NCBI RefSeq assembly: GCF_003751805.1
Contig: NZ_RKHQ01000001.1
Location: 2,294,001 to 2,358,000 of the forward strand
Direction: 5' to 3'
Length of the DNA stretch: 64,000 nt
Source: Salana multivorans
GTDB taxonomy: Bacteria; Actinomycetota; Actinomycetes; Actinomycetales; Beutenbergiaceae
Shown here: positions 10,750 to 19,426 of the stretch, in pieces
How the letters are laid out: each line of letters starts with the position of its first letter
Numbering within the stretch: the stretch's first letter is position 1
The notes under the pieces: model-generated
The model's input: the letters and a program-made list of their open reading frames with translations, nothing else
What the model was told of the DNA's origin: nothing
Databases searched by the model: none
Program-made: the position numbers and the translations under genes

Positions 10750-11313
10750 TCAGGGTGCGTCGTCCGGCCCGTCCTCCCCGCTGCCGACGCGGTCGGGCCG
10801 GGGGTTGAGGTCGGGGTGGACGACGGTCACGACGGAGAACGTCTCGCCGTCCTCGTCCGGCGCGCGCTCCTTGAACTCCGTGAGCAGGGCGTGGACGCGC
10901 TCGCGCAGCTCCTCGGCGTGCTCGGCGTTGAGGCGCAGGCCGAGCCAGCTCACCTCGACCCGCTCGGGGTCGACGCCGACGAGCTGCTGGCGCATCGTCT
11001 CCAGGAGCACGACGGACTGGTTCGGGACGTGCGGCGCGCGCCAGGACAGCCCGGTCGAGCGGTACGGGACCTCCCGCGCCCCCTTGGTGCCGGTGCGCTC
11101 CGGCTCGGGCACGAGGAACCCGGTGCGGACGAGCGTGCGCACGTGGTGCAGCATCGTGCCCGGGTTGACGTCGAGCAGCTCCGCCAGCTCCTTGTTCGTC
11201 CGGGCGTCGAAGCCGCACAGCCGCAGGATCCGCAGCCGCAGCGGGCTCGACAGCGCCCGGGCCTGCGCCTGCGCCTCCCGCTCGCCCGCCGCGTCGTCGG
11301 CGTTGGTGCTCAT
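10750..11313 (-). CDS. ArsR-type winged-helix transcriptional regulator
   Basis: 187 residues. The N-terminal ~90 residues form an ArsR-like winged helix: SSPLRLRILRLCGFDARTNKELAELLDVNPGTMLHHVRTLVRTGFL with recognition helix NPGTMLHHVRTL. No ArsR metal-binding cysteines are evident, and the C-terminal half is a separate effector-like domain. It lies divergent from an MFS transporter, suggesting it controls that gene. Start ATG 11313; TAGCGT is 6 bases upstream on the minus strand (11320-11325). Confidence 0.82.
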   Translation of the reverse strand: MSTNADDAAGEREAQAQARALSSPLRLRILRLCGFDARTNKELAELLDVNPGTMLHHVRTLVRTGFLVPEPERTGTKGAREVPYRSTGLSWRAPHVPNQSVVLLETMRQQLVGVDPERVEVSWLGLRLNAEHAEELRERVHALLTEFKERAPDEDGETFSVVTVVHPDLNPRPDRVGSGEDGPDDAP

Positions 11314-11404
11314 GCCCCCACGCTAGGCCGTGCTCGCCCGGCGAGGTCTGCCCTGCGCCGCGCGGGTCTATCCCGGGCGCGGTGGGTGCGACGGCGGCCC
11401 GACT

Positions 11405-11436
11405 GATTGACAAGTCCCAATCGATCGGGCGAGACT
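11405..11436 (+). promoter_or_regulatory. MFS transporter promoter with overlapping operator
   Basis: TTGACA (11407-11412), 18 bases, GAGACT (11431-11436), then 6 bases to the ATG at 11443. The inverted repeat GATTG-N8-CAATC (11405-11422) covers the -35 and is a plausible site for the divergent ArsR-type regulator. Confidence 0.5.
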
Positions 11437-11442
11437 GTGCCG

Positions 11443-12834
11443 ATGAGCGAGCCGCAGGACGTCCCAGTCGTCGTGGCCGACGTGGTGGACGCGTCGCCCG
11501 ACGCCCCCGCGGCCGCCCCGGACGTCGCGGGCGGCGCGGGCGCCGCCCCGTACGAGCTGACGGCCGCCGCCGCGCCGCCGTCGCTGTGGCGGGACCGCAC
11601 GTTCCTCACCTTCTGGGGCGGGCAGGGCGCGGCCCAGCTCGGCAGTCAGATCACCGAGATCGCGCTGCCGGTCGTCGCGGTCGTCCTGCTGTCCGCGACC
11701 GAGCAGCAGATGGGCTGGCTCAACGCGGCCGGCGTCGCGGCCTTCCTGCTCGTCGGGCTGCCGGCCGGCGCCTGGGTCGACCGGTGGAGCAAGCGGCGGA
11801 CGATGATGGCGGCCGACCTGGTCCGCGTCGTCGCCCTCGCGGCCGTGCCGGTCCTGTGGTTCACCGGGAGCCTCGAGCTGTGGCACCTGCTCGTCGTCGC
11901 CGCCGTCGTCGGCCTCGCCAACGTCTTCTTCGACGTCGCGTACCAGAGCATCGTCCCCGCCCTCGTCCCGCGGCCGTCGATCCCGGACGCGAACGGCAAG
12001 CTCGAGTCGACGGCGCAGGTCGCCGGCATCGCCGGACCGGGCATCGGCGGCTGGCTGGTCGGGCTGCTCAGCGCCCCCGGCGCGATGCTGGTGACGGCCG
12101 GCGGGTACGTCGCGTCGTTCGTCGCGCTCGCGGCCACGCGCGTGGAGAACGACGGCCCGACGCCGAAGGCCGACCGGCCCGCGCTGCTGCCGGCGATCCG
12201 GGACGGCGTGCGGTGGGTGTTCGGGAACCCGTGGCTGCGCCGGATCGTCGCCACGACGGCGATCTCCAACTTCTTCTCCACGATGACGTTCACCCTGCTG
12301 CCCCTGTTCCTCCTGCGCGACCTGGGGTTCACGGCGCTGCACCTCGGCCTCGTGTTCGGGGCGGGTTCGGTCGGCGGGCTGGTCGGCGCGGTGCTGGCGC
12401 CGCGGATCGCGCTGGCCGTGGGGGAGATGCGGGCGATCCCGCTCGGCGCGCTGGCGTTCGGCGTCCCGGCCTCGCTGCTGCCGCTCGTCGCGCTGGTCCC
12501 GGGGATCGCGACGCCGGTCCTCCTGCTGTACGGGTTCGCGGGGTCGTTCGGGATCCTGCTCTACAACGTCGTCCAGGTGAGCTTCCGGCAGCGGATCACG
12601 CCGCACGACCTGCTCGGGCGGATGAACGCGTCGATCCGGTTCGTCGTGTGGGGTGTCATGCCGATCTCGGCGCTCCTGGCCGGCTGGCTCGGCTCCGAGC
12701 TCGGTGTGCTGCCGGTGCTGTGGATCGCGGCCGGGGGTGCCCTCGCCTCGACGCTGCCCGTCCTCGGGGCGCGCTTCTGGCGCGCGGGTGCCGTCGACGT
12801 CGACCGCGCCGGCGGAGCGCCCGCCGGCACGTGA
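11443..12834 (+). CDS. MFS transporter, probable drug/metabolite exporter
   Basis: 463 residues with about 12 hydrophobic segments after a ~40-residue Ala/Pro-rich cytoplasmic N terminus. The first loop GAWVDRWSKRRTMM matches the MFS motif A pattern. The subfamily is that of macrolide-efflux-like exporters (first helix near TFLTFWGGQGAAQLGSQITEIALPVVAV). Substrate unknown. The ATG at 11443 fits the promoter 6 bases upstream; an in-frame GTG-type start at 11407 would overlap the -35. Downstream of a divergent regulator that probably represses it. Confidence 0.82.
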   Translation: MSEPQDVPVVVADVVDASPDAPAAAPDVAGGAGAAPYELTAAAAPPSLWRDRTFLTFWGGQGAAQLGSQITEIALPVVAVVLLSATEQQMGWLNAAGVAAFLLVGLPAGAWVDRWSKRRTMMAADLVRVVALAAVPVLWFTGSLELWHLLVVAAVVGLANVFFDVAYQSIVPALVPRPSIPDANGKLESTAQVAGIAGPGIGGWLVGLLSAPGAMLVTAGGYVASFVALAATRVENDGPTPKADRPALLPAIRDGVRWVFGNPWLRRIVATTAISNFFSTMTFTLLPLFLLRDLGFTALHLGLVFGAGSVGGLVGAVLAPRIALAVGEMRAIPLGALAFGVPASLLPLVALVPGIATPVLLLYGFAGSFGILLYNVVQVSFRQRITPHDLLGRMNASIRFVVWGVMPISALLAGWLGSELGVLPVLWIAAGGALASTLPVLGARFWRAGAVDVDRAGGAPAGT

Positions 12835-12915
12835 GCGCGAGGTGAGTCGACGGCCGAGTCGTGGCACGATCGCTGGGGGCAACCCGACGAGCAACCCGAC
12901 GAAGGAGCAGGCGCC

Positions 12916-14313
12916 GTGAGCGAGACCGAGTACCGCATCGAGCACGACACGATGGGCGAGGTCCGCGTGCCGAGGGACGCGACCTACGCGGCCCAGACGC
13001 AGCGTGCGGTGGAGAACTTCCCGATCTCCGGACGCGGGCTCGACCCCCACCACATCGCGGCGCTCGGCCAGGTGAAGAAGGCGGCCGCCCGCGCCAACGC
13101 CGACCTCGGGGTGCTCGACGCCGAGATCGCCGCCGCCGTCGTCGCCGCGGCCGACCGCGTCATCGCCGGGGAGCTCGACGCCGACTTCCCGATCGACGTG
13201 TTCCAGACCGGCTCGGGCACGAGCTCGAACATGAACGCGAACGAGGTCATCGCGACGCTCGCGACCCGTGCGCTCGGCCGCACCGTCCACCCGAACGACC
13301 ACGTCAACGCGTCGCAGTCCTCCAACGACGTGTTCCCGACCTCCGTCCACATCGCGGCGCTCGAGGCCGTGACGACGGTGCTCCTGCCCGGTCTCGAGCT
13401 GCTCGCCGACTCGCTCGAGGCCAAGGCGCGGGAGTTCGCCGACGTCGTGAAGTCCGGCCGGACCCACCTCATGGACGCGACGCCCGTGACGCTCGGCCAG
13501 GAGTTCGGCGGCTACGCGACGCAGGTGCGCTACGGCGTCGAGCGGGTGCGGGCGACCCTGCCGCGCCTGGGGGAGCTGCCGCAGGGCGGCACCGCCGTCG
13601 GGACGGGGATCAACACCCCCGCCGGCTTCCCGCAGAAGGTCATCGCCTACCTCGCGGAGCAGACGGGGCTGGCGGTGACCGAGGCGCCGAACCACTTCGA
13701 GGCGCAGAGCGCGATGGACTCCTTCGTCGAGACCTCGGGCGCGCTCAAGACCGTCGCGGTCTCGCTCACGAAGATCTGCAACGACCTGCGCTGGATGGGC
13801 TCGGGCCCGCGCGCCGGTCTCGGCGAGATCGCGCTGCCGGACCTGCAGCCCGGCTCGTCGATCATGCCCGGCAAGGTCAACCCCGTGCTGCCCGAGGCGA
13901 CGCTCATGGTGTGCGCGCAGGTCATCGGCAACGACGCGACCATCACCTACGGCGGCGCCTCGGGGCTGTTCGAGCTCAACGTCATGATCCCGGTCATCGC
14001 CCGCAACGTCCTGGAGTCCACGACGCTGCTCGGCAACGCCGCGCGGGTCCTCGCGACGCGGTGCGTCGACGGCATCACGGCGAACGCCGAGCGCTGCCTG
14101 GAGCTGGCGGAGTCCTCGCCGTCGATCGTCACGCCGCTCAACCGGCTCATCGGCTACGAGGCCGCGGCCGCGATCGCGAAGAAGGCGGTCAAGGACGGCA
14201 CGACGATCCGCCAGGCCGTCCTCGACCTCGGGTACGTCGAGCGGGGCGAGGTGACCGAGGAGCAGCTGGACGCCGCCCTCGACGTCACGGCGATGACGAC
14301 GCCGCGGGCCTGA
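12916..14313 (+). CDS. fumC: class II fumarate hydratase
   Basis: 465 residues. It interconverts fumarate and L-malate in the TCA cycle as an iron-independent homotetramer. Family markers: [49 protein letters not shown], and the signature loop [11 protein letters not shown] (residues 313-323) with the catalytic Ser. The GTG at 12916 is preceded by GAAGGAG at 12900-12906. The upstream gap lacks the palindrome seen at sucC and icd. Confidence 0.97.
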   Translation: MSETEYRIEHDTMGEVRVPRDATYAAQTQRAVENFPISGRGLDPHHIAALGQVKKAAARANADLGVLDAEIAAAVVAAADRVIAGELDADFPIDVFQTGSGTSSNMNANEVIATLATRALGRTVHPNDHVNASQSSNDVFPTSVHIAALEAVTTVLLPGLELLADSLEAKAREFADVVKSGRTHLMDATPVTLGQEFGGYATQVRYGVERVRATLPRLGELPQGGTAVGTGINTPAGFPQKVIAYLAEQTGLAVTEAPNHFEAQSAMDSFVETSGALKTVAVSLTKICNDLRWMGSGPRAGLGEIALPDLQPGSSIMPGKVNPVLPEATLMVCAQVIGNDATITYGGASGLFELNVMIPVIARNVLESTTLLGNAARVLATRCVDGITANAERCLELAESSPSIVTPLNRLIGYEAAAAIAKKAVKDGTTIRQAVLDLGYVERGEVTEEQLDAALDVTAMTTPRA

Positions 14314-14319
14314 GCTCCC

Positions 14320-14375
14320 GGCCTGCGGCCCGCGGCCCGCGGCCTGCGGCCTGCGGCCTGCGGCCTGCGGCCCGC
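14320..14375. repeat. eight tandem heptamers GGCCYGC
   Basis: Eight consecutive 7-bp units alternate between GGCCTGC and GGCCCGC, starting 6 bases after the fumC stop and ending before the convergent exonuclease gene. The array can fold on itself and may serve as a terminator for both genes. Confidence 0.85.
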
Positions 14376-14400
14376 GGTCGCGCCGGTGCGGGACCGGGCG

Positions 14401-15219
14401 CTATGCGCCGTACGCGACGGGCCGCGCCACCGCGGCCCGTCGGGCCCGCTCGACCAGCGCGACGAGGAGCTCCGTCGGCGGCGCGTACCGGCCCCCGAGC
14501 GGCCACGCCAGGTCCGCCGGCTCCCGCTCGAACCCGTTCGAGGTCAGCCAGTCGTTGAAGCTCGACGCCCAGCGGTAGTGCGCCCGGATCTGCCGGTCGT
14601 GCAGCGCGTCGAGCGTCAGCTCGCCCAGCTCGGGGAACCGCCGGACGAGCGCGCCCAGCACGTCGAGCGTCGCGTCGACGTCCACGTCCGCCGCGTGCAG
14701 CTCGCCCGAGGCGACGACGCCGTAGAACGAGGCGAGGTCGCCGAGGCGTCGCTTGCCCGGGCGGTAGCGGTCGAGCGCGCGGTCCAGCACGAGCGGGTCG
14801 ATCGCTGGCGAGGGCGCGCGGCCGATCCGCTCCGTCAGCGTCGGAAGGCCGTGCCGGTCGAGCTCGTACTCCAGGAGCGTGAGGTCGAAGCACGCGTTGT
14901 AGGCGACGACGGGGCAGTCCGCCGACATCGAGGCGGCGAGCAGCGAGGCGATCTCCTCCAGCGCCTCGCGCGGCTGGACGCCGTGTGCGCGGGCGTGCTC
15001 GGTGGTCACGCCGTGGATGGCGCTCGCGGCCTCGGGGATCTCGACGCCCGGGTCGATGAGCCACGTGCGGACCTGGGACAGCCCGCCGATGCCCGCGCGG
15101 ATCACGAGCGCCGCCGTCACGATCCGGTCGGTGCGCACGTCGACGCCCGTCGTCTCCGTGTCGAAGCCGACGATCCGTCGCGTGGTCCACCCGGTCGATG
15201 AGTCCATGCCGACACTCAA
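14401..15219 (-). CDS. DEDDh 3'-5' exonuclease, DNA polymerase III epsilon-like
   Basis: 272 residues. Motif ExoI FDTETTGVD supplies the first Asp and Glu, ExoII lies in AYNACFDLTLLEYEL, and ExoIII ends in HAADVDVD with the HxxxxD spacing of the DEDDh class. The last ~70 residues (HDRQIRAHYRWASSFNDWL) form a separate C-terminal region. Probably a proofreading or DNA-repair exonuclease outside the replicative holoenzyme. The TTG at 15219 has GGAGG 7 bases upstream; the ATG four codons later (15207) is an alternative. Confidence 0.85.
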   Translation of the reverse strand: MSVGMDSSTGWTTRRIVGFDTETTGVDVRTDRIVTAALVIRAGIGGLSQVRTWLIDPGVEIPEAASAIHGVTTEHARAHGVQPREALEEIASLLAASMSADCPVVAYNACFDLTLLEYELDRHGLPTLTERIGRAPSPAIDPLVLDRALDRYRPGKRRLGDLASFYGVVASGELHAADVDVDATLDVLGALVRRFPELGELTLDALHDRQIRAHYRWASSFNDWLTSNGFEREPADLAWPLGGRYAPPTELLVALVERARRAAVARPVAYGA

Positions 15220-15322
15220 CCACCGACCTCCGACACGATGCGGGAGGGTCCAGCCCGTGTCCCTCGTCCGGCGCGGCGCGCCAGCTCCCCGGACGGCGAA
15301 CCGAGGTGTCGGAGCTGGCGAC

Positions 15323-15337
15323 TAGCCTGGTGGGGTG
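15323..15337 (+). promoter_or_regulatory. -10 box and leaderless start of guaB3
   Basis: TAGCCT (15323-15328), 6 bases, GTG at 15335. Confidence 0.5.
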
Positions 15338-16459
15338 AGCAACGAGATCGAGATCGGCCGGGGCAAGCGGGGACGGCGCGCCTACACGTTCGACGACATC
15401 GCGGTCGTCCCGTCCCGCCGCACCCGCACGCCCAGCGACGTGTCGACCTCCTGGCAGATCGACGCCTACCACCAGGAGATCCCGGTGCTGGCGGCTCCGA
15501 TGGACTCGGTCATGAGCCCGGCGACGGCGATCGAGCTGGGCCGGCTCGGCGGCATCGGCGTCCTCGACCTCGAGGGTCTGTGGACCCGCTACGAGGACCC
15601 GGCACCGCTCCTCGAGGAGATCTCGACGATCCCGTCGGGTGACGCGACGCGCCGGATGCAGGAGCTCTACGCCGCCCCGATCGTCCCCGACCTCATCACG
15701 CAGCGCATCCGCGAGATCCGCGAGGCCGGGGTGCCCGTCGCCGGCGCGCTCTCGCCGCAGCGCACGCAGGAGCTGTGGCGCACGGTCGTCGGCGCCGGTG
15801 TGGACCTGTTCGTCATCCGAGGGACGACGGTCTCGGCGGAGCACGTCTCCTCCTCGGCCGAGCCGCTCAACCTCAAGCGGTTCATCTACGAGCTCGACGT
15901 CCCGGTGATCGTCGGCGGCGCCTCCACCTACACGGCGGCGCTCCACCTCATGCGCACCGGCGCGGCCGGCGTCCTCGTCGGCTTCGGTGGCGGCGCGGCC
16001 CAGACCACCCGGATCACGCTCGGCATCCACGCGCCGATGGCGACGTCCGTCGCGGACGTGGCGGCGGCGCGGCGCGACTACATGGACGAGTCCGGCGGCC
16101 GGTACGTCCACGTCATCGCCGACGGGTCGGTCGGCCGCAGCGGCGACCTGGTCAAGGCGATCGCCTGCGGCGCCGACGCCGTCATGCTCGGGGCCGCGCT
16201 GGCCCGCGCCGTCGAGGCCCCCGGTCGCGGCTGGCACTGGGGGAGCGAGGCGCACCACCCCGACCTGCCGCGCGGCGAGCGCGTCCGCGTGGGGACGGTC
16301 GGCACGATGGAGGAGATCCTGTTCGGGCCGGGCGGCCGTGCCGACGGCACGCTCAACATCATCGGCGCGCTGCGCAAGGCCATGGCCACCACCGGCTTCT
16401 CGGACGTCAAGGAGTTCCAGCGGGTCGAGGTCGTCGTCTCGCCGTACGACCCCCGCTGA
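15335..16459 (+). CDS. guaB3: GuaB3-family IMP dehydrogenase-related protein
   Basis: 374 residues, an IMPDH/GMPR-fold TIM barrel without CBS domains. It opens with YTFDDIAVVPSRRTRTPSDVSTSW and has VLAAPMDSVMSPATAIELGRLGGIGVLDLEG. The loop where IMPDH has its catalytic Cys reads GFGGGAAQTTRITLG, with no cysteine, so classical IMPDH chemistry is doubtful for this protein. Its role is not settled from sequence. It lies downstream of guaB as in other actinobacteria and shares a transcript with the next acetyltransferase (10-bp gap). Confidence 0.9.
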   Translation: MSNEIEIGRGKRGRRAYTFDDIAVVPSRRTRTPSDVSTSWQIDAYHQEIPVLAAPMDSVMSPATAIELGRLGGIGVLDLEGLWTRYEDPAPLLEEISTIPSGDATRRMQELYAAPIVPDLITQRIREIREAGVPVAGALSPQRTQELWRTVVGAGVDLFVIRGTTVSAEHVSSSAEPLNLKRFIYELDVPVIVGGASTYTAALHLMRTGAAGVLVGFGGGAAQTTRITLGIHAPMATSVADVAAARRDYMDESGGRYVHVIADGSVGRSGDLVKAIACGADAVMLGAALARAVEAPGRGWHWGSEAHHPDLPRGERVRVGTVGTMEEILFGPGGRADGTLNIIGALRKAMATTGFSDVKEFQRVEVVVSPYDPR

Positions 16460-16469
16460 CCGCCGGCCG

Positions 16470-16964
16470 ATGCCCGACGACGCGAGACCGTTCGTGCTCG
16501 ACCCCGTCGCCGGCGTGCGCATCGCTGGGCTCTCCGACGACGGGCCCGACGGTGTGGCGCCCGAGGACGTCGCGGCCGTCGTCGCCCTGTGGGAGGCGTG
16601 CGGACTGACGCGGCCGTGGAACCCGCCCGAGCGCGACCTCGCCGACGCGCTGGCGTCGCCCGCCTCGACCGTGCTCGTCGCCCGCGCGACCGGTGACGAC
16701 GCGAGCGTGGCAGGCGGCCTCGTCGGCACGGTCCTCGCCGGCTACGACGGCCACCGCGGCTGGCTCTACTACCTCGCCGTCGCACCCGGGCTGCGGGGCG
16801 CGGGGATCGCCCGGGCGCTGATCGCGGCGGCCGAGGCCTGGCTCGCCGAGCGCGGCGCGCGCAAGGTCCAGCTCATGGTGCGCCGGGGCAACCCCGCCGC
16901 GTCCCTCTACCCGCACCTGGGCTACGAGCCGCAGGACACGGAGGTCTACGGCCGCTGGCTCTGA
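16470..16964 (+). CDS. GNAT-family acetyltransferase (YpeA-like)
   Basis: 164 residues. The central and C-terminal parts are GNAT: GWLYYLAVAPGLRGAGIARALIAAAEAWLAE (acetyl-CoA loop RGAGIA) and VRRGNPAASLYPHLGYEPQDTEVYGRWL, which matches the small YpeA group. The N-terminal LWEACGLTRPWNPPERD is also characteristic. Acceptor unknown. It sits 10 bp after guaB3 and is probably co-transcribed. Confidence 0.8.
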   Translation: MPDDARPFVLDPVAGVRIAGLSDDGPDGVAPEDVAAVVALWEACGLTRPWNPPERDLADALASPASTVLVARATGDDASVAGGLVGTVLAGYDGHRGWLYYLAVAPGLRGAGIARALIAAAEAWLAERGARKVQLMVRRGNPAASLYPHLGYEPQDTEVYGRWL

Positions 16965-17100
16965 CCGCGCACGACCCGCCGCCGCTGACTGGACGCTGCT
17001 CCGCGCGCAGCCCGGCCGGTCGCCGCTGACACGCGGGCCGCCGGGCCGGTCGACCCCGGTGCCACGCGAGAGCATCAGCCCCGGACGACCGCCTCGATGA

Positions 17101-17141
17101 TGCCCGTTTTCGTTGGACACGAGACCCGACTCTGCCCGTTT
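17101..17141 (+). promoter_or_regulatory. direct repeats upstream of the fructose operon (candidate FruR sites)
   Basis: TGCCCGTTT occurs at 17101-17109 and 17133-17141, 32 bp apart (three helical turns). An inverted partial copy, TCGGGCA, lies at 17173-17179 next to the -10. Spaced repeats are typical of DeoR-family operators. Confidence 0.5.
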
Positions 17142-17153
17142 AAGTGGAATCGC

Positions 17154-17182
17154 TTGACAGAAACCACACAGTCGGGCATTGT
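17154..17182 (+). promoter_or_regulatory. fructose operon promoter
   Basis: TTGACA (17154-17159), 17-bp spacer, CATTGT (17177-17182). Consensus -35 with a moderate -10, giving a ~60-nt leader before fruR. Confidence 0.65.
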
Positions 17183-17251
17183 CGGGTGTGTCGACGATGG
17201 CCGTCGGCGAGAACGCACCAGCGGCGCATCGATGCGCCGGAAGGAGCAGCC

Positions 17252-18013
17252 GTGTACGCACCGGAACGTCACGCCGAGATCGTGATGCTGGCGCGCGCGG
17301 ACGGCCGGGTCGACGTCACGGCCCTCGCCGCCAGGTTCGACGTCGCGACCGAGACGATCCGACGCGACCTCACCGCGCTCGAGCGCCGGGGCCTGCTGCG
17401 GCGCGTGCACGGCGGCGCGGTCGCGCTCGAGCGACTCCCGTTCGAGCCGACCGTCGTGGAGCGCGACGCCGTCCACACGGCACAGAAGGACGCCATCGCC
17501 CAGGCCGCGCTGGCCGAGATCGGCGACGCGACGACGATCCTCATCGACGGGGGGACGACGACGGCGCGTCTCGTCCAGGTCCTGCCGACCGATCGACAGC
17601 TCACCGTCATCACGCAGGCGATCCCGATCGCGAACGCGCTCGCGCAGCGCGACAACGTCACGTTGCTCGTCGTCGGCGGCACGACGCGCGGAACCACCCT
17701 CACGAACGTCGGCCCCTGGGCCACCTCCGCGATCTCGACGCTCACGACCGACCTCGCCTTCCTTGGGACCAACGGGCTGACGCTGGAGCGCGGGCTCTCG
17801 ACCCGCGACGTCGCCGAGGCCGAGGTGAAGAGGGCCATCACCGGCGCGGCCCGGCGCGTCGTCGTCCTGGCCGACCACAGCAAGATCGGTCACGACGAGC
17901 TCGTCACCTTCGCCCAGCTCGAGGCCGTCGACACGATCGTGACCGATGCCGCCGTCGACGCCCATCTGGCATCCGAGATCGCCGCAGCCGGCGTGGAGGT
18001 CGTTCGCGCATGA
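17252..18013 (+). CDS. fruR: DeoR-family regulator of fructose uptake
   Basis: 253 residues. The N-terminal HTH reads APERHAEIVMLARADGRVDVTALAARFDVATETIRRDLTALE-like with the DeoR signature TIRRDLTALERRGLLRRVHGGA. The C-terminal sugar-phosphate-binding (ISOCOT-fold) domain has IDGGTTTARL, VVGGTTRG and LADHSKIG. It heads the operon whose fruK follows at an ATGA overlap, so it probably represses the operon and responds to a fructose phosphate. The GTG at 17252 has AAGGAG at 17241-17246. Confidence 0.9.
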   Translation: MYAPERHAEIVMLARADGRVDVTALAARFDVATETIRRDLTALERRGLLRRVHGGAVALERLPFEPTVVERDAVHTAQKDAIAQAALAEIGDATTILIDGGTTTARLVQVLPTDRQLTVITQAIPIANALAQRDNVTLLVVGGTTRGTTLTNVGPWATSAISTLTTDLAFLGTNGLTLERGLSTRDVAEAEVKRAITGAARRVVVLADHSKIGHDELVTFAQLEAVDTIVTDAAVDAHLASEIAAAGVEVVRA

Positions 18014-18972
18014 TCATCACCCTGACCCCCAACCCGTCGGTCGACCGGGCCTACGACCTGGACGTGCTCCAGCTCGGCGAGGTCAACAGGGCCGACGCGG
18101 TCCACGTCGACGCCGGCGGCAAGGGCATCAACGTCTCCCGCGCGCTGGCCGCGAACGACGTCCAGACGCTCGCCGTCCTCCCGGTCGGCGGTCACGACGG
18201 CGACCTGCTCGTCGCGCTGCTCGAGCCGACCGGCGTCGCCGTCCGCGCGGTGCCACTGCCCGGACGGACGCGCTCGAACGTCACGCTCCAGGTCGCCTCC
18301 GGCGTCACCACCAAGGTGAACGCGCCCGGCCCGGTGCTCGACGACGCAGGCCAGGCCGAGCTGTTCGCCGCCGTCGCCGCCGCGGTCGGGCCGGGCGACG
18401 TCGTCGTCGGCGCCGGCAGCCTCCCGCGGGGAGCCAACGACCGGTTCTACGTCGCCCTCGGCGAGGTGGTCCGCGCAGCCGGAGCCCACCTCGTCCTCGA
18501 CACGTCCGGTCCGGCGTTCGACGCGGCCGTCGCCGTCGGCGGGCTCGCGCTCGTCAAGCCCAACGACGAGGAGCTCGCCGAGCTCGCCGGACGCCCCCTG
18601 CCGACCGTCGGGGACGTCGTGGCCGCGGCGCGGGAGGTGGTGGCGCTCGGCACGACGCGCGTGCTGGTGAGCCTCGGCTCGCACGGCGCCCTGCTCGTGT
18701 CCGCCGACGCCGCCTGCTGGGCCGGCGGCCCGGCCCTCGTCCCCGCCTCGACGGTGGGCGCGGGCGACACGACGCTCGCCGGGTTCCTCGCCGCCTCGGG
18801 CGGCGACCTCGACCAGGTCGACGACGCGGAGTGCCTGCGCACCGCCGTCGCCTGGGGCCGCGCGGCGGTCCTCCTGCCGGGCACGGCCGTTCCGACCCCC
18901 GACCTCATCGACGCGCGCGCCGTCCGCGTCGACCTCGACCTCGACCCCACCACCCCCATCAAGGAGCTGTAA
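18010..18972 (+). CDS. fruK: 1-phosphofructokinase
   Basis: 320 residues, PfkB/ribokinase family. It phosphorylates fructose 1-phosphate, the product of the fructose PTS, to fructose 1,6-bisphosphate. Markers: N-terminal IITLTPNPSVDRAYDL, the substrate motif DAGGKGINVSRAL, and the C-terminal catalytic motif TVGAGDTTLAGFLA with the base Asp. Translationally coupled to fruR by ATGA at 18010-18013. Confidence 0.95.
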   Translation: MIITLTPNPSVDRAYDLDVLQLGEVNRADAVHVDAGGKGINVSRALAANDVQTLAVLPVGGHDGDLLVALLEPTGVAVRAVPLPGRTRSNVTLQVASGVTTKVNAPGPVLDDAGQAELFAAVAAAVGPGDVVVGAGSLPRGANDRFYVALGEVVRAAGAHLVLDTSGPAFDAAVAVGGLALVKPNDEELAELAGRPLPTVGDVVAAAREVVALGTTRVLVSLGSHGALLVSADAACWAGGPALVPASTVGAGDTTLAGFLAASGGDLDQVDDAECLRTAVAWGRAAVLLPGTAVPTPDLIDARAVRVDLDLDPTTPIKEL

Positions 18973-18974
18973 CC

Positions 18975-19424
18975 ATGTCTGACACCCTCATCACCGCCGA
19001 TCTGGTCGCCGTCGGGCTGGACGCCGTCGACAAGGACGCCGTCATCGAGGCCCTCGCGGGCAGGCTCGCGGCCGCCGGCCGAGTGACGGACGCCGCTGCG
19101 TTCGTCGCGGACGTCACGGCCCGCGAGGCGCAGACCGCCACCGGCATGCCGGGCAACATCGGCCTGCCGCACGCCAAGTCCGCCGCCGTCACCGTGCCGT
19201 CCCTCGCCGTTGCGACCGTCCCCGGCGGCGTCGACTTCGCCGGCCCCGACGGCCCGGCGACGCTGGTGTTCCTCATCGCCGCCCCCGCCGAGGGCGCGAA
19301 CGAGCACCTCCAGATCCTCGCGAAGCTCGCCCGCAAGCTGGTCAACCCCGCCTTCACCGGCTCGATCCGCGACGCCGCGGACGCCGACGCCGTCGCCGCG
19401 ATCGTCACCGAGGCGGTGTCCTGA
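18975..19424 (+). CDS. PTS fructose-specific EIIA component
   Basis: 149 residues, cytoplasmic EIIA-Fru (Mtl/Fru type). The phosphorylated histidine is His66 in GMPGNIGLPHAKSAAV. It accepts phosphate from HPr and passes it to the EIIB domain encoded next. The ATG lies 2 bp after the fruK stop, and AAGGAG precedes it inside the fruK end. Confidence 0.93.
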   Translation: MSDTLITADLVAVGLDAVDKDAVIEALAGRLAAAGRVTDAAAFVADVTAREAQTATGMPGNIGLPHAKSAAVTVPSLAVATVPGGVDFAGPDGPATLVFLIAAPAEGANEHLQILAKLARKLVNPAFTGSIRDAADADAVAAIVTEAVS

Positions 19425-19426
19425 CC

